A program made the translations under genes and the position numbers. From Bradyrhizobium sp. 21 (GTDB taxonomy: Bacteria; Pseudomonadota; Alphaproteobacteria; Rhizobiales; Xanthobacteraceae), in contig NZ_JADPJG010000035.1 of the NCBI RefSeq assembly GCF_023073335.1, positions 675,010-739,009 on the forward strand: a stretch of DNA of 64,000 bases. The letters run 5' to 3'. This document shows, piece after piece, positions 1 through 8,130 of the stretch (position 1 is the stretch's first letter; every line of letters starts with the position of its first letter). The notes under the pieces were generated by a model. That model had not been told where the DNA came from. It made no database searches and saw nothing but the letters and a program-made list of their open reading frames with translations.

Positions 1-281
1 TGGCAAACGGGCCGCGCCCTTTCGGAACGACGGTCGTGGTGCGATGAAGCGTTTCTCCGTTGCCGAGATAGGTGTCGAAATCGAAATTGGACTCGCGGTA
101 GTGGCAAAGGGCAGCAAAATACCAGGGGACGCCGGTCAACCGCTCGATCTGCTGGTAGGTCGCCTTGCCGTTGATGGCCTTGCGTGCGACCGCGTTCGCG
201 TCGGAGAGGCGTGAAGGCCGGATCTCGAGATTGGCCCAATTCCGCTCGTACTCGCTTTTCAGACTCTCGAATGAGACCATT
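1..281 (-). CDS. Lysozyme-like protein, 5' part only (runs off left edge)
   Basis: The N-terminal 93 residues of a reverse-strand gene are visible; the rest lies outside the window. The protein starts MVSFESLKSEYERNWANL and contains LTGVPWYFAALCHYRES followed by a TYLGNGE segment. I associate this pattern with a lysozyme-family group found in rhizobia and phages, where the Glu of RES is the likely general acid. That identification is from memory of the family and is moderate only. The start at 281 is preceded by a GGGAGCGG Shine-Dalgarno. No signal peptide is seen in the visible part. Confidence 0.55.
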
Positions 282-303
282 TTCCGCTCCCGCAATGAAT
301 GAA

Positions 304-573
304 TTATCGCAACTCCGTGTCAGTCAGGGTGAACCAGGTGCCGTGATCAGGCCGTGACGCCAGCGTGATCCCGCAAATCTGGCAGGCCGCCGGCTCGCCG
401 CGTGTGAAGTGGGTTACAGCTTCGGCGGGAAAATCAGCGGCAGGATCGGCGCCGGGCGCCCCATCCGCGAGGGTTACGACGTCGCGAATTGCCTGATCGA
501 TCCCGATGCCGTCGTGGACGCCGGCACGGCAGCTCTGCGCGACGAGAGCCGGTCCGCGCATCGCAAGCGGCAT
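304..573 (-). CDS. Possible small hypothetical protein
   Basis: This open frame of about 89 codons on the reverse strand fills most of the gap between the lysozyme-like gene and the glycine-zipper gene. It includes a CQIC pair near the C-terminus. I do not recognise it. The frame extends further upstream to 675, but the upstream part is Arg/Ser-rich and looks non-coding. No clear ribosome binding site supports the start. It may be an accidental open frame, which is common in this GC-rich DNA. The rest of the 282-702 gap shows nothing else recognisable. Confidence 0.25.
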   Translation of the reverse strand: MPLAMRGPALVAQSCRAGVHDGIGIDQAIRDVVTLADGAPGADPAADFPAEAVTHFTRGEPAACQICGITLASRPDHGTWFTLTDTELR

Positions 574-702
574 GGTTAAGCCGCCGTCGCGCTCCGCTTC
601 CGACGCCATCGCATGACGTGGTGAGCCGCGGCGGCCGCAATTTGTCTGGCTCGAATCCATGTCCGGCGCTAACACTTACCTCACCACAGGGAGGGGCGGA
701 CG

Positions 703-1035
703 ATGCTTCGAGGTCTTCGCATTGGAAGTTTTGGAATCGCGGCCTGTCTGGCGGTTGCGGTTGCGGTTGCGATGGCGATGCCGGTCCGTGAGGCGGCGGC
801 GCAGGATGCCGTCGGCGGCGCGATCATCGGCGGTGTCGGCGGGGCGATCCTCGGCGGCGCGCTCGGCGGAGGCCGCGGTGCCGCCATCGGCGCGGTCGTC
901 GGAGCGGGCACGGGTGCGGCCATCGCCTCCGAGGGCGAACGCCGCCGCTCCGGATACTATGCGTATCAGCGCGGCTGCTACCTGCAGCGCCGGGACGGCT
1001 CCTACGTCCCGGTCGATCCGCGATATTGTTACTGA
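703..1035 (+). CDS. Glycine-zipper outer-membrane/periplasmic protein
   Basis: A 110-residue exported protein. A signal peptide occupies residues 1-34, with a hydrophobic AVAVAVAMAM core and a likely cleavage after AAAQ. Residues 36-75 are a glycine zipper (repeated GG.I.GG / GGA.GGG pattern) as in YMGG/Gly-zipper proteins, which insert in or associate with membranes. The mature C-terminus is Tyr/Arg-rich, with a Cys in GCYLQRRDGSY and a final Cys-Tyr. Glycine-zipper proteins of this size are often envelope or stress-associated; the exact role is unknown. It is a single gene with an AGGGGCGG Shine-Dalgarno just upstream. Confidence 0.75.
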   Translation: MLRGLRIGSFGIAACLAVAVAVAMAMPVREAAAQDAVGGAIIGGVGGAILGGALGGGRGAAIGAVVGAGTGAAIASEGERRRSGYYAYQRGCYLQRRDGSYVPVDPRYCY

Positions 1036-1057
1036 GATCGAGACGAGCCGTCGCGTC

Positions 1058-1846
1058 TCAGCTTTTCGCTGCCGCCGCCGGCATGATCTGGAGCAGCGGC
1101 TCGGGCTGGATCGAGATCTGGCCGGAGAACGGCCGGTCGTGCGCGGCGATGAGCAGGACCGAGGTGGCGACGCCGGTGGCGAACAGGCCCATCGCGATCG
1201 CCGATCCCAGGCGGTTGTCGCAATGAACGAGGCCGATCACCAGGAGCGCGCAAGCCGCCTGGAGATACAGGCACCACCATTTGACCGGATTCACCGCGGC
1301 GAGGCTGACGATGATCCGCTGCCGCCGCGCATCCAGCGCCTGCTCCAGCGCGGCGATGAGCTCGCGCTGCACATTCGCCTGACCCGTGCCTTGCGGCGTC
1401 AACGTGACGACGAGCTGCAGGGCTTCGGCGAGCGCGGGCGGCGTGACCTTCAGCGACACCTCCCGATGCGCCATCATCGGCCATTCCACCGCGACGGCCT
1501 GCCCGACATAGTCGCGCACCAGGCCGCGCAGCCTTGTCTCCTGCTCCGCCGGCAGGCCGGCGGCCAGCAGCACGGAGCTGCGCAGTGCGCTGGCCTCGCG
1601 GCTCACCGCGGCGCCGGCGCGGTCGCTGTCGCCCCAGACTTGTGCGGCGGTGAAGGCGACGAACAGGCCGAAAATGATGCCGAGCACCGGCAGCATGCCC
1701 GGCGAGATCGCCTTCAGCGATTTCGCGCGCTCCCCCGTCGCGACCAGCGCGACGGCCGCGAAGATGGCTATCGCGACCAGGTAGGTGAAGCCGAAGATCA
1801 CCAGCGCCATCACGGACACCGGAAGGTTGTGCAGCCAGTCGCTCAT
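1058..1846 (-). CDS. DUF4239 (bestrophin-like domain) membrane protein
   Basis: A 262-residue inner-membrane protein. Two hydrophobic helices lie at roughly 10-36 and 48-66. A soluble middle section carries the REASALRSSVLLAAGLP motif typical of DUF4239. Two C-terminal helices lie at roughly 188-207 and 213-232. DUF4239 proteins resemble bestrophin channels in topology, but their function is not established. The start has an AAGGAC Shine-Dalgarno. The gene begins 27 bases after the radC stop on the same strand, so the two are probably co-transcribed. Confidence 0.75.
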   Translation of the reverse strand: MSDWLHNLPVSVMALVIFGFTYLVAIAIFAAVALVATGERAKSLKAISPGMLPVLGIIFGLFVAFTAAQVWGDSDRAGAAVSREASALRSSVLLAAGLPAEQETRLRGLVRDYVGQAVAVEWPMMAHREVSLKVTPPALAEALQLVVTLTPQGTGQANVQRELIAALEQALDARRQRIIVSLAAVNPVKWWCLYLQAACALLVIGLVHCDNRLGSAIAMGLFATGVATSVLLIAAHDRPFSGQISIQPEPLLQIMPAAAAKS

Positions 1847-1873
1847 GCTGTCCTTGTCGTGTGATTCGACGCC

Positions 1874-2587
1874 CTAGATCAACCGCATCCCGCGCAGGCT
1901 CGCATGCCCGCTCTTGCCGACGATGATGTGGTCGTGCACGGAAATGCCGAGCGGTTTTGCGATGTCGATGATCGCTTTCGTCATCTGGATGTCGGCCTGC
2001 GAGGGCGAGGGATCGCCGGAGGGGTGGTTGTGCACCAGGATCAGCGCGGTTGCCGACAGCTCGAGCGCGCGCTTGATCACCTCGCGCGGATAGACCGGGG
2101 TGTGGTCGACGGTGCCGGTCTGCTGCACCTCGTCGGCGATGAGCTGGTTGCGCTTGTCGAGGAACAGCAGGCGGAATTGCTCCTTGTCGGCAAACGCCAT
2201 GCTGGTGCGACAATAGTCGATCACCTCGTTCCATGACGACAGCGCGTTGCGGCTGTTGACCTCGCCCTTGGCGATGCGATGCGCCGCCGCCGCGATCAGC
2301 TTGAGCTGGTGGATCGCGGCCTCGCCCACCCCTTCGACCTCGCGCAGGCGCGCCACCGGCGCGTGCACGACCTCGGCAAACGAGCCAAAAATCTTGATCA
2401 GCGTCTTCGCCAGCGGCTTGGTGTCGCGCCGGGGCAATGCCGGAAACAGCGCCATCTCCAGCAGCTCGTAGTCGCTGAGCGCATCCGCCCCCGCGCTGTA
2501 GAAGCGCTCGCGCAGCCGCTCGCGATGGCCGAGATAGTGCGGCGCGTCTTCCGGCTTGCTCTTGTCATGGTCGGTTTTGGCGGGCAT
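1874..2587 (-). CDS. radC: RadC family JAMM-domain protein
   Basis: A 237-residue RadC homologue. The N-terminal half carries the helix-hairpin-helix-like section (SDYELLEMALFPALPRRDTK and REVEGVGEAA). The C-terminal half is a JAB/MPN metalloprotease-like domain with the full JAMM signature HNHPSGDPSPSQAD. RadC was once assigned to DNA repair; its biochemical role is unsettled. The frame stays open to an upstream TTG at 2623, but the first ATG is at 2587 and is preferred. Neither start has a strong Shine-Dalgarno. A DUF4239 gene follows closely. Confidence 0.85.
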   Translation of the reverse strand: MPAKTDHDKSKPEDAPHYLGHRERLRERFYSAGADALSDYELLEMALFPALPRRDTKPLAKTLIKIFGSFAEVVHAPVARLREVEGVGEAAIHQLKLIAAAAHRIAKGEVNSRNALSSWNEVIDYCRTSMAFADKEQFRLLFLDKRNQLIADEVQQTGTVDHTPVYPREVIKRALELSATALILVHNHPSGDPSPSQADIQMTKAIIDIAKPLGISVHDHIIVGKSGHASLRGMRLI

Positions 2588-2686
2588 CGGCCACAACCAT
2601 GCCGCACCGGGCGCGTTTTGCAACCGAGAAGTGTCTGGCCCCGGCGGCTCGCTCGTTCGCGTGGCCGCCGGGTCTTCGTCACCTGC

Positions 2687-3073
2687 CTACGGCGCGAGGC
2701 CGCCCGGCGGGGTGCAGACCTCGATCAGAACGTTACCCGGCGCGGCGCAATAGAAATGCGGGATGCGCGCGCCTCCGCCGCGGTCCATGAAGGCGATCTT
2801 GTTCGGGCTCAGGCCGGCGGCCGACAGCTCGGCGTGCTTGGCCTCCACCTCGATCGCCTCGTCGTAATAGAAGCCGATGTGAAAATTGGCGGGATAGTCG
2901 GCTGGCTCGCCTGTCTTGCCGCGCATCACGGTCAGGATGAAATCGTGCCCATTGCGCAGCACGACGAGCGCATCGCCGCGAGCCGCATAGGGCTCGAAGC
3001 CGAAGAATCGCTCGAAGAAGGCGGCAAGGGCGGACACGTCCGATGTGGTAAGATTGAGATGTTGCAGTCGCAT
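2687..3073 (-). CDS. VOC/glyoxalase-fold protein
   Basis: A 128-residue single-domain protein of the vicinal oxygen chelate superfamily. It starts MRLQHLNLTTSDV (first beta strand with a His metal-ligand position) and ends with the IPHFYCAAPGNVLIEV strand that usually contributes the Glu ligand. Members include glyoxalase I, fosfomycin-resistance enzymes and many uncharacterised proteins; the substrate cannot be told here. The ATG at 3073 follows a GGAGAG Shine-Dalgarno and matches the usual domain start, so the 26 extra upstream residues of the open frame are excluded. Confidence 0.8.
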   Translation of the reverse strand: MRLQHLNLTTSDVSALAAFFERFFGFEPYAARGDALVVLRNGHDFILTVMRGKTGEPADYPANFHIGFYYDEAIEVEAKHAELSAAGLSPNKIAFMDRGGGARIPHFYCAAPGNVLIEVCTPPGGLAP

Positions 3074-3223
3074 GTAGGCTCTCCGTTCAGGATGAAGGAA
3101 CGGACAGAGCGGCATCTCACACCGGCGGCGGCCGAAAACACACGATGACACGACCCGCCGAGCAGCGTGACGATCGCGTCACTCTGTCCGGCCGTGGGTC
3201 CTACCGTGGAGACGGTGGCAGAA

Positions 3224-3240
3224 TTCCTGAAAATCAGGAA
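3224..3240. terminator. Hairpin downstream of DMT transporter gene
   Basis: A perfect 7-bp inverted repeat (TTCCTGA / TCAGGAA) with a 3-base loop. It is followed by a second imperfect GC-rich repeat (GGCCGG / CCGGCC) up to about 3265. It lies about 90 bases past the stop of the reverse-strand transporter gene. There is no long U-run, so terminator function is only inferred. Confidence 0.3.
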
Positions 3241-3328
3241 CAGGCCGGGCTTACCAATCCGGCCATGCCTTTTTCGGCGGGGTCTGAATAGCAAGGATCG
3301 CTCGCATCGGCAACGCCGGGGCCGGTCA

Positions 3329-4270
3329 TCAGGCCGGATGCGTTCTGTTCCGCGCGGGCAGAGGCATCGTGACCGCCACCACACCGGCGAGAATGAGCAC
3401 CATCCCGGCAAGGCTGGACCAGGTAAAGCGCTCGCCGAGCCACGCGGTGCCGAGCACCACGGCAAAGCCCGCGCGCAAATAGCTTCCGCTGGTCGTGCCA
3501 AGCGGGCCGAGCGTGTGAATCAATCGGAAATAGATCACCATCGCAAAGGCGGTGCAGACGACCGCAAGCATGATGACCGCTGTTGTCGCCGCCGCGGATG
3601 CTGGTGGCAATGTCCATGGCTGCTCGAGGGCGGCTGCCGCGGGGAGCATCAGCACTGCGGCGCAGCTCATTGCCCCAGCCGCCGTGACGATCGCCGGAAG
3701 GCCCGAGAAGCGCTGCCCCCATATCGGTGCGAGTGCGTAGCAGAGGCTCGCGGACAGCACGGCCGCTTGGGCCAGCGGAGCGGCCGTGCCGATCCCCAAG
3801 AGCGCGTCGGCACCGATGGTCACGGCGACACCCGCGAGGCCGAGGCCGACACCAATGGTCTTCCGGCCGTTGATGGCCTGCCGCCCGCGCCCGGTCATCA
3901 TCGCTATCGCGAGCACGAACATCGGAGGCGTTGCATTGAGCACGCCGGCGAGTCCGCTTGCGATATGCGCCTCGCCCCAACTGATCAGGGTGAAGGGCAG
4001 CGCGCTTTGCAGCAGCCCCTGTACGAAGAAAGCCGCCCACACCGATCCTCGGTGGGGAAGGGCGTGTCCCTGCGCGTGAGCGACCAGGACCAGAAGGATG
4101 GCCGCGATCGTCACCCGTGCGGCGACCATCGTGAGGGGTGGAATCGTCGGGATCGCGATCTTGATCAGCGTGAACGAGCTGCCCCAGATCAGCGAGAGCA
4201 GCAGCAGGAGCCCGATCTCGAATGCGAGACCGGTTTTTCCTGACGTCGTTTGTTGCGCCTGTGTGCTCAT
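3329..4270 (-). CDS. DMT-superfamily transporter (EamA, 10 TM)
   Basis: A 313-residue inner-membrane protein with two EamA repeats, each about five hydrophobic helices. The repeat entries LSLIWGSSFTLIKIA and ALAPIWGQRF are visible, as is the closing YLRAGFAVVLGTAWLGE motif of the family. EamA proteins export amino acids or other metabolites, or act as permeases; the substrate is unknown. The start at 4270 has an AGGAGC Shine-Dalgarno, so about 56 residues of upstream open frame are excluded. It is divergent from the Ada/AraC gene, with a 131-bp shared upstream region. Confidence 0.8.
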   Translation of the reverse strand: MSTQAQQTTSGKTGLAFEIGLLLLLSLIWGSSFTLIKIAIPTIPPLTMVAARVTIAAILLVLVAHAQGHALPHRGSVWAAFFVQGLLQSALPFTLISWGEAHIASGLAGVLNATPPMFVLAIAMMTGRGRQAINGRKTIGVGLGLAGVAVTIGADALLGIGTAAPLAQAAVLSASLCYALAPIWGQRFSGLPAIVTAAGAMSCAAVLMLPAAAALEQPWTLPPASAAATTAVIMLAVVCTAFAMVIYFRLIHTLGPLGTTSGSYLRAGFAVVLGTAWLGERFTWSSLAGMVLILAGVVAVTMPLPARNRTHPA

Positions 4271-4401
4271 GCGATTTGCTCCTGAAGCGATCGACACCAT
4301 GATCGGGAGCGCAGGGAGAGGCTGGCTGAATTCGGACCTCATCGCCCGACCGAGTCCGATTTCAGCTACTCGGCGTGTCGCGTTGAAACTATGATTTCGC
4401 C

Positions 4402-4998
4402 ATGGCGACAGGCTCGGCGCATCGGCAAACGCTGCCACCGCATCTCGACTGGCAAACCTGCGATCGGGCGCGGCTGGCGCGTGCGCGCACTTTCGACGGA
4501 TTGTTCTTCTCCGGTGTTCGCTCGACGCGCATCTATTGCCGGCCGGTCTGTCCCGTCCGCCCCGCCCGCTCCGAGAACGTCACCTTCTATGCGACCGCGG
4601 CCGCCGCAGAGCGCGCCGGCTTCCGTCCGTGCCTGCGCTGCCGTCCGGAAACGGCGCCGGGCTCGCCGGCCTGGATGGGAACGGCGACCACCGTGGCGCG
4701 CGGCATGCGTCTGATCCATGACGGCTTTCTGGATCGGGCATCGATGGCGGAGCTTGCGGAAGCGCTTGGCGTCGGGCCGCGCCATCTGCTGCGTCTGTTC
4801 ATGCGCCACGCCGGCGCGAGCCCGAGCGAGATCGCAGCGACCCGGCGCGTTCAGGAGGCGAAGCGCCTGATCGACCAGACCGACATGAGCTTGGCGGAGA
4901 TTGCGTTTGCGGCCGGCTTCGGCAGCGTGCGCCGGTTCAACGATGCCTTCGCCGCCACCTACAGGCGGGCGCCGTCGTCATTCCGCCGCCGGCGGTAG
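4402..4998 (+). CDS. Ada-type metal-binding + AraC helix-turn-helix regulator
   Basis: A 198-residue protein with the Ada N-terminal zinc domain. Cys46, Cys50, Cys77 and Cys80 form the four-Cys site; one of them is the methyl acceptor in Ada/AdaA. An AraC-type HTH follows at about 98-195. Ada-like proteins repair methylphosphotriesters and, once methylated, activate alkylation-repair genes. The wording FDGLFFSGVRSTRIYC resembles Ada-AlkA fusions, yet the frame stops after SSFRRRR, where a glycosylase domain would normally begin. No glycosylase or methyltransferase gene follows. It is therefore an AdaA-like protein or a shortened fusion. Confidence 0.8.
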   Translation: MATGSAHRQTLPPHLDWQTCDRARLARARTFDGLFFSGVRSTRIYCRPVCPVRPARSENVTFYATAAAAERAGFRPCLRCRPETAPGSPAWMGTATTVARGMRLIHDGFLDRASMAELAEALGVGPRHLLRLFMRHAGASPSEIAATRRVQEAKRLIDQTDMSLAEIAFAAGFGSVRRFNDAFAATYRRAPSSFRRRR

Positions 4999-5129
4999 AG
5001 CCGGGCCCGGCATCCTCGGTGCACTCCGCGAAAAAAAATCTCAGCGGCTGTCTCGATTGCCCCGCCTCGTTCGTCTCAGCATGGGCCCGCCTCGCGCGGC
5101 CAGCCACGATTTCATAATGGAGATGATTG

Positions 5130-5570
5130 ATGTGCGAGACCAAACCCGAATTATCGCGTCGCGCCTTCGTTGCCACTGGTGCCGGAGCCGGCGCTCTGCT
5201 CGCCGCTCAGGCGAGCCCGTCCCATAGCCAGAACGGGAGTTCGAAAATGCAAGCCACCATCCGCGTCGGCGGCGACATCACGACCCTTGTCAACGTCTTC
5301 ACGGTCGAACCGGAAAACCAGCACAAGCTGGTTCAGCTCCTGAAGGAGGGCACCGAGTCCTTCTTCAGCAAGCAGCCCGGATTCATCTCGTCCAGCGTCC
5401 ACACGAGCAAGGAGGGCCGGCACGCGATCAACTATTCGCAATGGCGAAGTTCGAGGGACATCGACGATTTTCGCAATGATCCGAGATTTGTGCCGTACGT
5501 CCAAAGCCTTGCAGCGCTGGCGAAGGCCGAGACGATCCTGTGCGAGGTCGTCGAGGTCAACCATGCCTGA
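5130..5570 (+). CDS. Tat-exported antibiotic-biosynthesis-monooxygenase fold protein
   Basis: A 146-residue protein. The N-terminus has a twin-arginine signal (SRRAFVATGAGAGALLAAQA). The remainder is a ferredoxin-like ABM domain (NVFTVEPENQHKLVQLL, QPGFISSSVHTS, INYSQWRS). ABM-fold proteins include quinol monooxygenases, heme-degrading enzymes and many of unknown role; the reaction here is not known. The ATG at 5130 is preceded by GGAGA at good spacing. A TTG one codon earlier is less likely. Export of an ABM-fold protein by Tat suggests a folded, perhaps cofactor-bound, periplasmic protein. Confidence 0.75.
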   Translation: MCETKPELSRRAFVATGAGAGALLAAQASPSHSQNGSSKMQATIRVGGDITTLVNVFTVEPENQHKLVQLLKEGTESFFSKQPGFISSSVHTSKEGRHAINYSQWRSSRDIDDFRNDPRFVPYVQSLAALAKAETILCEVVEVNHA

Positions 5571-5602
5571 TCTTGGCAGAGGATTGTGAGGGTCATCGCA
5601 AT

Positions 5603-5623
5603 GGGCGGTCCAAAGGACCGCCC
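5603..5623. terminator. Strong hairpin between convergent genes
   Basis: A perfect 9-bp stem (GGGCGGTCC / GGACCGCCC) with an AAA loop, between the convergent monooxygenase-fold and map genes. No U-run follows on either side. It may act as a bidirectional transcript end, but this is inferred from position and stem strength only. Confidence 0.4.
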
Positions 5624-5662
5624 AACGGGCATCTTCGACCGACGGCCTGTCGAAGCGAAAGA

Positions 5663-6481
5663 CTACCCGATCTGTTTCTCGCCGTGCCGCTCCGACAGCG
5701 TGAAGATCTCGACGCCCGTTGCAGTCACGCCCACCGAGTGCTCGAACTGCGCCGACAGCGAGCGGTCGCGGGTGACGGCGGTCCAGCCGTCGGAGAGGAT
5801 TTTCACATGCGGCTTGCCGAGATTGATCATCGGCTCGATGGTGAAGAACATGCCGGGCTTGAGCGGAACGCCCTCGCCGGGCCGGCCGATATGGATAATG
5901 TTCGGCTCGTCGTGGAACATGCGTCCGAGGCCGTGGCCGCAGAAATCGCGCACCACGCTCATGGCCTGCGGCTCGACGAAGCTCTGGATGGCGTGGCCGA
6001 TGTCGCCGGTGGTGGCGCCGGGTTTGACGGCAGCGATACCGCGCATCATCGCTTCATACGTCACCTCGATCAGTCGCTCGGCCTTGCGCGCGATCGGGCC
6101 GACCGCATACATCCGGCTGGAATCTCCGTACCAGCCGTCGACGATGAAGGTGACGTCGATGTTGACGATGTCACCCTCTTTCAGCGGGCGGTCGCCGGGC
6201 ATGCCGTGGCAGACCACGTGGTTGAGCGAGGTGCAGGTCGAATAGCGATAACCGCGATACATCAGCGTCGCCGGATAGGCGTTGTGGCTGAAGGCGAAGT
6301 CGCGGACGAACTGGTCGATGCGCTCGGTCGGAACGCCGGGCCCGACGATGTCGGTGAGCTCGTCGAGGCACTTCGCCACCAGCGCTCCCGCCTTGCGCAT
6401 GCCGGCAAAGGCGCTCGGCCCATGCAGCTTGATCTGTCCGGTCTTGCGCAGGGAGGTATCGGAGGCTTCGACGTAGCTCAT
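5663..6481 (-). CDS. map: Methionine aminopeptidase, type I
   Basis: A 272-residue cytosolic enzyme that removes the initiator methionine from nascent proteins. All five metal ligands of the pita-bread fold are recognisable: Asp in NIDVT, Asp in YGDSS, His in GHGLG, Glu in TIEPM and Glu in QFEHS. The His of SLNHVVCHG is also present. The ATG at 6481 gives the expected N-terminus; upstream residues of the open frame look non-coding. Alphaproteobacteria often carry more than one map gene, so essentiality cannot be inferred. It is convergent with the gene ending at 5570. Confidence 0.93.
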   Translation of the reverse strand: MSYVEASDTSLRKTGQIKLHGPSAFAGMRKAGALVAKCLDELTDIVGPGVPTERIDQFVRDFAFSHNAYPATLMYRGYRYSTCTSLNHVVCHGMPGDRPLKEGDIVNIDVTFIVDGWYGDSSRMYAVGPIARKAERLIEVTYEAMMRGIAAVKPGATTGDIGHAIQSFVEPQAMSVVRDFCGHGLGRMFHDEPNIIHIGRPGEGVPLKPGMFFTIEPMINLGKPHVKILSDGWTAVTRDRSLSAQFEHSVGVTATGVEIFTLSERHGEKQIG

Positions 6482-6602
6482 GCGGTCGCTATCTTCTGAG
6501 GTGGGCTCGATATCGGTGGAAAGGCTTGATTTCAGGCCCCAATCTAATGATCGCGGGCTTTCTTGCAAGTTAAGCGTGCCTGCCCTGCGCCCGTAAACGG
6601 GC

Positions 6603-7919
6603 CTAATTCGGGACTTCCACGGTGGTTTCCACCGGCAGGGCGCCGCCGCGGATGCGGATTTCGCGGACGGGGTAGGGAACCCGGATGCCCTCGCGCTTGA
6701 AGGCGTCCCACAGCGACAGCATCACGTCGCTCTTGACGTTGTCCATGCCGTCGGGGTCCGCGATCCAGAAGGTCAGCGAGAACTTCATCCCGGCTTCCGC
6801 GAACTCGGTCAGGATCGAGTTCGGCGGCTTGCCCTTCTGCGCGCGAGGATGGGCGGCTGCGGTCTCTGCGGCGAGCTTGCAGACCAGGCGCGGGTCGGCG
6901 TCGTAATTGGTGCCGAAGGCGATCTTCACCAGCGTGTTCTTGTCGGTGTAGGTCCAGTTGACGACCTTCTGCGTCACCAGATCCTCGTTCGGCACCAGGA
7001 ATTCGCGGCCATCGCCGGCGGCGACCGAAATATAGCGCGTCTTCATCGCGCTGATCCGCCCGGTGTTGTCGCCGATGGTGACGAGATCGCCGGGCTTCAC
7101 CGATTTGTCGGCGAGCAGGATGATCCCCGAGATGAAATTGGCGACGATCTTCTGCAGGCCGATGCCGATGCCGACGCCGACCGCGCCGGAGAACACCGCG
7201 AGTGCCGAGAGATCGATGCCGACCGAGCCGAGCGCGATGACGATTGCGATGGCCAGAAGCCCGATGCGGATGATCTTGACCAGCAGCACCTGCACCGACG
7301 GCGTCAGATCGGTGGTCGCGTTGATCCGGCTCTCGGCGAAATTGCTGGCGATGTTGGTGAGCCAGAGCGCGATGAGCAGGAGCGCGCCCGCCTTGATCAC
7401 CAGCAGCGGCGTCAGCCGCAGGCCGCCGAGCACGATGGCGAACGAATCCAGCAGGTCGACCGTCGCATCGAGCTGGCCGAGGATGGAGAGCGCCGCGACG
7501 AACCAGGCCGTGATCGACACCAGCTTGACGATGAAGGCGTTGCGCAGCACAGAGGTCAGCAGCCGGACCGCGAGCCAGGCCAGTCCCAGCTTGGCAGCGA
7601 CCATCAGCAGATAGCTGCGGCTCGGCCAGGTCGCGTGGTACATCACCACGCGCGAGACGATGACGAGCAGGGTGAACGCCGCCGTCGAGGCGCTGGAGAC
7701 CATCACCCGGACGAAGTGCCGGAGCGGCAGCGGCCAGCGCATCGCCAGCGAGGTCATGTCGACGCGGCTGCGGACGGCGGCCTCCGCGGCATAGGCGATG
7801 CCGGCCGCGGCCAGAATGAGGCCAAATTGCAGGTAGAACCATGGCGAGGAGATCTCCGCCCCGACGCTTCGCGCGGTCGTTTGCACGAACTCCATGAAGT
7901 CCTTGAGGTCCATGTCCAT
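6603..7919 (-). CDS. MscS-family mechanosensitive channel
   Basis: A 438-residue inner-membrane protein. Several N-terminal hydrophobic helices precede the MscS pore helix and beta domain. The Gly/Ala-rich pore stretch GAVGVGIGIGLQKIVANFIS is followed by ILLADKSVKPGD, the characteristic entry to the cytoplasmic beta domain. MscS channels open on membrane tension and release solutes on hypo-osmotic shock. The extra N-terminal helices make it a larger variant than E. coli MscS (286 residues). ATG codons at 7919 and 7913 are both possible. It is divergent from the K+/H+ antiporter gene at 8131, which also serves ion or osmotic balance. Confidence 0.87.
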   Translation of the reverse strand: MDMDLKDFMEFVQTTARSVGAEISSPWFYLQFGLILAAAGIAYAAEAAVRSRVDMTSLAMRWPLPLRHFVRVMVSSASTAAFTLLVIVSRVVMYHATWPSRSYLLMVAAKLGLAWLAVRLLTSVLRNAFIVKLVSITAWFVAALSILGQLDATVDLLDSFAIVLGGLRLTPLLVIKAGALLLIALWLTNIASNFAESRINATTDLTPSVQVLLVKIIRIGLLAIAIVIALGSVGIDLSALAVFSGAVGVGIGIGLQKIVANFISGIILLADKSVKPGDLVTIGDNTGRISAMKTRYISVAAGDGREFLVPNEDLVTQKVVNWTYTDKNTLVKIAFGTNYDADPRLVCKLAAETAAAHPRAQKGKPPNSILTEFAEAGMKFSLTFWIADPDGMDNVKSDVMLSLWDAFKREGIRVPYPVREIRIRGGALPVETTVEVPN

Positions 7920-8130
7920 TGGTCTCGTCGGGAAAGCGGGTGGGAGGATTTGATTCGAGGGCGCCGCAGAATCCCACAAAGGGCGCGGCCCGACCACCGA
8001 TACACCGCGAAGTGAAGCGCGTTAAGGCCGCAAAATACGGCCAGATTGCCGCGACCGGGAGAAAATGGGTTGGCGTGGGAGTCCGCCGACGATAAGGATG
8101 CAATTCCAGCGATTTGTACCCGGAAGGTGG

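Noticed and set aside
5101..5129. TTG start one codon before the Tat-exported protein
   Set aside because: The following ATG has better spacing from GGAGA and is a stronger start codon.
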